From Haliclystus octoradiatus (Eukaryota > Cnidaria > Staurozoa > Stauromedusae > Haliclystidae): a DNA stretch of 64,000 bases. Location of the stretch: NCBI GenBank assembly GCA_916610825.1, contig OU744454.1, positions 8,744,922-8,808,921 of the forward strand, read 5' to 3'. Positions 12,001-21,000 of the stretch are shown piece after piece. Each line of letters opens with the position of its first letter. The stretch's first letter is position 1. The translations under genes and the position numbers were made by a program. The notes beneath the pieces were generated by a model, which was not told where the DNA came from, ran no database searches, and saw only the letters and a list, made by a program, of their open reading frames with translations.

Positions 12001-15000
12001 TTGTCCAAGGAAGTTACAAGTAATTGGAGAATTGTTAGATAACATATGTTTCCTGAAAACAAATATATATTTAATCAAAGTTGATACAATAAAATTAAAG
12101 TTATCATAAAAATCAACTTTAATGAAAGATTTCGACATTAAGAATTTGGATATATTATTCTAAAATGATGTAAGGATTCCTAGCAATTTGATTGGTTGTT
12201 GAGCGTGCATGCCTCTGCTGGTGAAGTAGCGGGAATTTTGAACCATTATTTAAATGAGACGCAATAAAAACAAACAAAATGTTGTCGAAGCAGCCTAACT
12301 TAGTTACATTTAGAAACAAGTACACATAATAATAGACATCATATGTCAAGGATTACAGAAAAGACAGATGAAGAACTTGACAAGTTCCTTCTGAGCTCAA
12401 GCGCCACTTACAAACCGTCATATCATTTCCATCTCGGACCGGGATCTTAGGTCACAAAAATGAACAATATTTAACGCATTACAATTGTCGGCCATCAGAA
12501 AACCATCTGTAGCACTGCAATATCTGATTCAATTGGCAATGCATCCACCGATCAATCACCACACAACAATCACACTATTCAAAATGTCCATTTGCCTTTG
12601 CAACAAGTGGGCAGTGGTTGGTCCTTCATCTTTGAAATTGTTATTTAGTAGCTGCACAATATGCTCCGTAACTGTAAATTACAATAATTAGCCTATAAAT
12701 CCTAAGACTTGTATATGTTGATATGTTGAATCGTTATTCAACATTTGTTTGAGTTAAAATATCCTGTTGAGTTTAATGAAATTCCAAAACTGCTTCTTTG
12801 ATTGCCTCCTTTTATGATCCCTTCCTTAAAATGGTGCTACACATATTTTGTGATCACACAGACTTTGTTGCAGAGAATCACGTGATCACAAGCATAATCG
12901 TGATTGGACAAAATTGTTTCGACTCCTTTGTTGATCCAAAAGTTGACGGTTTTGTTGAGAAAATAAATCAAATCAGTAAATTAATGACTTGTTTATGCAA
13001 ATGTCCTTTTAGAAAAGGGTTGATGCACGGGTGACTGCGCTTCATCACGATTTACCTGCACTCGGGATGTTAGGAGACACTCAGGAAGCTGGAATATCCT
13101 CACCTGCGGATCAGATATTGATTACGCTTCACTCGTTTGATGATTTCTGGTCACAGTTCAATGGATTTTAAAATTTCAAGGTGTATAGTATTGAAATTGC
13201 TAAACAGCGCATGTAACATGAATCAAAAAATGAGTCCAAAGTTCAGCTCCAGTCATGTTTGAAGGTGTAAATTGACCACCACGCCTTTTAGGATCAACGT
13301 TTAAAAATGAATGATATTCTTTAAGTCACAAGTAGTGTGCATGACACATCAGATTCTAAGACCTAGCGCAAAGGTTGCTGGTCAATTTTATGCCTTTAAA
13401 TTAAGAACAAAATATTTGTAAATAGAGTTGACAACACAAACCAAAATAGCATAAAATGGTTGTTGTGGGTTACACATGATTGACTTGAAAATACAATGTT
13501 TTGAGGTTTCAGGACACAGCATTCAAGAGACAGAAACAACGAATTCATTTGAGCTAAATCTTATGATGGTATATATAACTTAGTAGCTTACTTCCATGCA
13601 ATATCTGATGTTGCATCTTCACACTCAACACCGGCGTCTGTTTCACTTAATTCCCTATCTAATCTTAAACGTTTGCTTTCTTCTTTATAGCTGCCATCTT
13701 TCTCATCATCACAAGTATTTGTCTGTTCATAATTGTTTTCTTTTGTAACATCATGAATGACATTGAGAAGATACAATATGAACTCTTGACAATCATGCTG
13801 TCGATAAACAATGAAACTTAAATCATTAAGAATGTTTTGTGAAATTCCTAACTCAAATTCAACAAAAGAGTTCCCAGCCTTTGAGGGGATTGAAATAGGA
13901 GATCATATAAGATATTTTGAATAGGCTCTTCAGAAAAACATGTGTGGAAATTTCTATATTTTGAAAATACACATCTAAACAGTTAACAACACACCCCAGG
14001 ACTCAAAATCAGGCAAATGCTCACAAATAATATGATAGTGCTTCCTCTGTGAAAACATTTCATGGGCGGTAAATGTTCCAATTTTCATGATGAGTTCATA
14101 AACAGTTCATCAAATAGTTCATGAAAAACAGGCTGTTTAACGTTCATGAAAATGAACTGTTTATGGATGGTTTATGAACTGTTTGTAAGTTCTTTGTGAA
14201 CCGTTCATGAATCTTTTTCATGATAGGCCTTAATCACCTAGAAATTACTCTGATCGTTATACCGTACAGTGTACATAGCTAATGACAACACACAGTAAAA
14301 TATAGGTATCGTAGGGTACAAAAAACGAAACAGCTTTCACGAGAATGATACTTGTGTTTCAAAATGAAAGTTAGCAACAAGAGACTACAAGTAGTTGTTA
14401 GTGAAAACGTTTCGATATCATTCATAATATCATCATCAGTTCAAAATTTAATGGAAAATGCATTTATGTACAATCTTAACAACCTTCGCGATAAACGGAA
14501 CTTACTACCGTAGTAATATTTTTTGAGGTACAGAAACATTAAAAATTACCCTCCCTTGGCATTACGCACAAAGAAAGGACAATGATAGAAACCTCAATAC
14601 ATAGGAAGTCGAAAGATCGAGGCTTATTACTGCACTGAAAAGCCACGCAGCTTAAAAATATGAACACGGCTTGCTAGGAACTATGCTAGATTCAACACAA
14701 CAGTTATTGTCTGACAAAAATATAATTTTTATCAGAATCTTCTTGGTGATAATTTTGGTACAAAATAACAACACAACTAAATTTGCACAACGTTTCGACT
14801 GATTGACTTCAGCCATTCTCAAGTGACTGTTTTTTATTATTAATTAAGATATATATATACATAAAAATGTTTGCCCCTTGAGGGTAAAGTTACATCATGA
14901 AAAATATTTACAATTATATGAGATCTATATCAGTGACAACAGTAACTATGGTAACTAGCCTATAGATATGAAATGCATGCAGTTATTTGAAAACTTTGGC

Positions 15001-18000
15001 CCGGATGGAATCGCCCTGAACATTTAATGTTGGTTTCAGTTCTTGAATTGCCAGCATTTCATTCACGAGACAATCGAATTTATTTTTGCACTTTTTTATT
15101 ATTCTAAAATGTTTTTCAAATTGATCAGTACATATTCCGTGCTCTTGACGGACGTGTGTACCAAGGTTACTTTTGTTATGTTCATCGATGCGTTCATATA
15201 AGTGCCGGCATGTATAGCCAACATAGTCTGCTTCGCACAGACCACATTTAAAATGATATATGACGCATTGCTGGGTTAACAAATCTGGCTTCTCCTCACG
15301 GGTACGCAAGTCATCGTTGAGCTTCTTACTTTTAAAAATAGCATTAAACTTTACACTTATTTTACAATTTAAACGGTAAAGTTCTTTTCTTGTTTCATCA
15401 CATGATTGTTGGTCTTTAAAAGGTAAAACTATACCAACATATTTTAAATTATCGTCTGGTAAAATTGGAGAATTAAAATCATTACTTAGCATTTTATTTA
15501 AAATAGAATTAAAAACACGGGGCGGATACTCAAGTTTACTAAAAATGTTAAAAAGTACTTTACATTCAATATTAAAATCAGCTTCAGAGGAACAAAGACG
15601 ATGCGCTCTGTGAAGCATTGTCTTCAAAATACCGGTTTTATACCTTTGGTCTACATGACTCTGATAATGTAAAAGAAGTCCTTAGTTTGTTGTTTTTCGA
15701 TGTACATTCGTTGATATTTCTGTGCCGGTATTGGTCATTTTGATTCCAAGAAAAGGTAGATTTTTGTTTTCCTCTAACTCAATCGTGAAGTTTATTGACG
15801 AGTGTGCTGCATTCAGAATCGATAATAAGTTTTCTGCTTCTTTTCTATTGTTGACAATTGCCAAGGTGTCATCTACATAGCGCCAGTAGAACTCTGGTAA
15901 TTTATTAGATTCTGATAAAATTTTTTCAATATTGGACATAAATACATTAGCTAATAAAGGTCCCAATGGTGATCCCATTGCCACTCCATCTGATTGTTCA
16001 TACAGCTCACCATCGAATTGAAACAATTGATCTTTGGTACTGATCAATAATAGGTCACGCAGATCGTCAGGCGTTAAATTCAAGGAATACTTTTCATTGA
16101 ACCAATTGTTAGAAAATGCACCCGTAACCAAAATTTCAATTGTTTCCAGTAGGGGGACGTTGGTAAACAGAGCACTCACGTCAAAAGAGACCATAATACT
16201 ACCTTTTCGGAATTTTACGTTGCGTATTTCTTCGCTAAAATTTAATATATCTAATATTGTAAAACTATTGATAGCCAAAGGTTTGAGCTTGTCATCTAGC
16301 CATTTTGCCAAAAGAAAGTTATAAGATCCCACTGCCGATAGAACTGGTCGCATTTGTAAGTTAGTTTTATGTGTTTTTGGTAGGCCATATAAATGTGCTA
16401 GCCGAGAGCCTTTAGGACAAAGTTTTGTTGCTATTTCTTCTCGTAAATTTTTTTTATACATTTATTTACCATTCTTTCTTTATAAACGAGAGGGTGGGGA
16501 TGTTTTGCAGGCCTCCCTCTACGTTTTTTATTCGGGTCTACAAAGGTAAATTTATCTCGTTTGTCAATCGATGCTTCCATCAATAGTCTCTTATAATGTT
16601 CTTTGTTCATAATGACGATACCATTACCCTTATCCGGCTTAGTTATTACAATGTTCTTATTGCGTTTTAAAGATGATATTGCTCGTAGTAAAGATTTGGG
16701 TGGTTTCTGTCCCTGTAAACGGCAGTAATTCAAGGCAATAGACTTGAGCGTAGATGCTGTGATATCTGTCTCGTCAGATGGTAAATATCTTTCTACCCTG
16801 AGGTATGCCTTCTCAAACTCAGCCTTCGTGTCAATTTCGTCCCTACGCGTTGATCGTCTTGGTAACGAGAAATCTAGCCCTCTCGACAATACTAACTTTT
16901 CAAAAAAGTTCAATGAGTAATCTGACAAGTTATTAATGTGTTGATCAACATCTGCTGTATTATTTATTAGCCGGCTTAATTTCTTGCCATGTTTTCTTGT
17001 TAATGACTGATACTTTCGCTCTCTCATAATACTTAAGGCCTTTAAAATTGATAAATACATGATTGTGATGAATTTCTCTTTTATATCTACGAATAGACCA
17101 TTTACTTCTAGTTGGAATTTTTCCAGTTCCCTTGTTCTCACTTTGATTTCTTCTTTGATGATATTCATCTGATAACTTTCCGTAGCATCTTTCCATTTTT
17201 TTGACTTTACACTCTCTACTCTGGCAAATGTTGGTGTAACGCCAAAGTTTAAACAGAGTCGTAAATATTCTAGACCAGTTTCACAACTGACTAGGTGGTT
17301 GCTACACTTTTCTAATCTCCGGAAAAGTAGTAACTGATTGTTGCGTTTTATAATATTTATCAGAATCTTCTTGGTGATAATTTTGGTACAAAATAACAAC
17401 ACAACTAAATTTGCAAAACGTTTCGACTGATTGACTTCAGCCATTCTCAAGTGAATGTTTTTTATTATTAATTAAGATATATATATACATAAAAATGTTT
17501 GCCCCTTGAGGGTAAAGTTACATCATGAAAAATATTTACAATTATATGAGATCTATATCAGTGACAACAGTAACTATGGTAACTAGCCTATAGATATGAA
17601 ATGCATGCAGTTATTTGAAAACTTTGGCCCGGATGGAATCGCCCTGAACGTTTAATGTTGGTTTCAGTGCTTGAATTGCCAGCATTTCATTCACGGGACA
17701 ATCGAATTTATTTTTGCACTTTTTTATTATTCTAAAATGTTTTTCAAATTGATCAGTAGATATTCCGTGCTCTTGACGGACGTGTGTACCAAGGTTACTT
17801 TTGTTATGTTCATCTATGCGTTCATTAAGTGCCGGCATGTATAGCCAACATAGTCTGCTTCGCACAGACCACATTTAAAATGATATATGATGCAGTTGAA
17901 TGAAATTGACACGAAGGCTGAGTTTGAGAAGGCATACTTCAGGGCAGAAAGATATTTACCATCTGACGAGAAAGATATCACAGCATCTACGCTCAAGTCT

Positions 18001-21000
18001 ATTGCCTTGAATTACTGCCGTTTACAGGAACAGAAACCACCCAAATCTTTACTACGAGCAATATCATCTTTAAAACGCAATAAGAACATTGTAATAACTA
18101 AGCCGGATAAGGGTAATGGTATCGTCATTATGAACAAAGAACATTATAAGAGACTATTGATGGAAGCATCGATTGACAAACGAGATAAATTTACCTTTGT
18201 AGAACCGAATAAAAAACGTAGAGGGAGGCCTGCAAAACATCCCCACCCTCTCGTTTATAAAGAAAGAATGGTAAATAAATGTATAAAAAAAATTTTACGA
18301 GAAGAAATAGCAACAAAACTTTGTCCTAAAGGCTCTCGGCTAGCACATTTATATGGCCTACCAAAAACACATAAAACTAACTTACAAATGCGACCAGTTC
18401 TATCGGCAGTGGGATCTTATAACTTTCTTTTGGCAAAATGGCTAGATGACAAGCTCAAACCTTTGGCTATCAATAGTTTTACAATATTAGATATATTAAA
18501 TTTTACCGAAGAAATACGCAACGTAAAATTCCGAAAAGGTAGTATTATGGTCTCTTTTGACGTGAGTGCTCTGTTTACCAACGTCCCCCTACTGGAAGCA
18601 ATGAAATTTTGGTTACAGATGCATTTTCTAACAATTGGTTCAATGAAAAGTATTCCTTGAATTTAATGCCTGACGATCTGCGTGACCTATTATTGATCAG
18701 TACCAAAGATCAATTATTTCAATTCGATGGTGAGCTGTATGAACAATCAGATGGAGTGGCAATGGGATCACCATTGGGACCTTTATTAGCTAATGTATTT
18801 ATGTCCTATATTGAAAAAATTTTTATCAGAATCTAATAAATTACCAGAGTTCTACTGGCGCTATGTAGATGACACCTTGGCAATTGTCAACAATAGAAAA
18901 GAAGCAGAAAACTTATTATCGATTCTGAATGCAGCACACTTGTCAATAAACTTCACGATTGAGTTAGAGGAAAACAAAAATCTACCTTTTCTTGGAATCA
19001 AAATGACCAATACCGGCACAGAAATATCAACGAGTGTACATCGAAAAACAACAAACAAAGGACTTCTTTTACATTATCAGAGTCATGAAGACCAAAGGTA
19101 TAAAACCGGTATTTTGAAGACAATGCTTCACAGAGCGCATCGTCTTTGTTCCTCTGAAGCTGATTTTAATAATGAATGTAAAGTACTTTTTAACATTTTT
19201 AGTAAACTTAAGTATCCGCCCCGTGTTTTTAATTCTATTTTAAATAAAATGCTAAGTAATGATTTTAATTCTCCAGTTTTACCAGACGATAATTTAAAAT
19301 ATGTTAGTATAGTTTTACCTTTTAAAGACCAACAATCATGTGATGAAACAAGAAAAGAACTTTACCGTTTAAATTGTAAAATAAGTGTAAAGTTTAATGC
19401 TATTTTTAAAAGTAAGAAGCTCAACGATGACTTGCGTACCCGTGAAGAGAAGCCAGATTTGTTAACCCAGCAATGCGTCATATATCATTTTAAATGTGGT
19501 CTGTGCGACAGCAAACTCTCTTGTGGAAAATAAGTGGGTTCCTGTTCGAGGAAAAAGAGTGAGACACAAAACGTAACTTTGATTGCATTTTTGAGGGGGA
19601 AATGCTTGCGCAAAGTAAAAATACAAGAAGAACATGTACTGATAGAAAATTTTTCTCTATCTAAAGAAGCAATCTCCCAATATCCGGGATATACACTTTA
19701 AGTCTGAATTTATTTCAAGTAAAAAAAAAATTTAAACTAAAGATCCTGAAATTTTATTGATTACTTTATTTGTAAATTTAATCTCCTCAGTACAGTCATC
19801 ACATTTGTCACCTCAGTACAGTCATCGCCTTTGTTGAAAGTAACAAAGTTACCAGTAATCATTACTTTTTGAGTAACTTGTAGCGGTAACTAGTTACCTT
19901 TGCAATGAAGTAGCTTTTAACAGTAAGTAATGACATTTTTGCATTGTAATTAGTAACTTTTGAACTTGACTGTTTGACCTATGAGATACTTATAATCCGT
20001 GAGAGATAGCTGACTCTCAACACTCAAAGTGACTCTATCCGTTCCCGGTTTCTTTTCTAATATAGAAACAATAGTTTTTTTATGTAATTGAATAGATTTT
20101 CATTATTTTGCATGTTTAATTATTAGCAATATTTCCAAAAATATAGCATGTATTAATTTATTTAGATCTATAACCTAATAATGATTTGTAATTTTAAACT
20201 TCTGTTTCTTTTAGAACTGACAATGATAGTATGAATGATATAGAAACATTTTCGCCAACAACTACTTGTATCAGTTTCTTGCCACCACTTTTATTTCAAA
20301 TGTTTTACAAGGAAACTTTTAATCAATACTAAATAAATTTCAAAAATCAAGTACCCCTTGAAATTCTCCTCAATATAAAACCAAATGATATCAACCAGCG
20401 TACAACAAAGGAAAAACAGCAGCCAAATCAGACACAGGCTAGCATGCTACACAATATTAATCCTGTTTGGTCTAGGACAGAGCTACAGTCAGAACTTATT
20501 TTAATTGAAACCTAATTATCAATATGGTATAGCTGCAATCTTTTAGACTGAGTATTATTACCTGTTTAAAATCAGTGAATGGACAACCACACTTTGATAA
20601 GGTTTCGTGGAATTCTTTGGTTGATACACAACTGTACTTTCCTGTTGCTAGTTTGTCTAATATTTCTTTAATTTTCTTTTGGACAAGCAGCTGTAAAATA
20701 GCAATGAAAAAAATTGAGATAAAATCAAAATCAATCCTTTCGATAAAAGGTTCACCTTGCAAAACCGCTTCTGAGTAGATGAATTGCTCAAGTGCTCATG
20801 AATGGTTTATGGAAAGTTCATAAACATTTATAAACTGCCAATAAACACCTTATGAGAGCACATGATAAACAGCTATTGACCGCTTATGAAAAGTTCATCA
20901 ATATAAATTGCCTGTTTTCATGACTATATTTTGTGAACCTTTCATCAATTCATGAAATTGGGTCAATTAAAGATTAAAGTTGTTCATGGGCTGTTTTGAC

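Larger units (their letters stand above)
14728..17893 (-). mobile_element. Penelope-like element, near full length, tandem pseudo-LTRs
   Basis: The minus-strand element reads: pseudo-LTR (17893-17356), N-terminal region and RT (17450-15682), RT end and GIY-YIG endonuclease (15681-14983), then 3' pseudo-LTR (to 14728). Coding is interrupted by one frameshift in an A-run near 16450 and one nonsense codon near 15680. Both are single-base differences from the inverted sister copy at 17894-19510, so the element looks recent. It sits antisense-free, that is, in the same orientation as the host USP gene, inside its intron. Confidence 0.9.
13798..20561. other. Large USP intron carrying a Penelope-like element cluster
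   Basis: A 6.8-kb intron between the third and fourth placed exons. It contains the PLE cluster (14728-19510), a tail shared with 33.0-33.2 kb (19506-19702), and TTCATGAAC-type repeats at about 14080-14230. The remainder is AT-rich without exons. Confidence 0.75.

Noticed and set aside
12485-12691. Open frame on both strands near 12.5-12.7 kb, possible USP exon
   Set aside because: The minus-strand reading has a good acceptor but its phase does not connect to neighbouring exons, and no USP motif is present.
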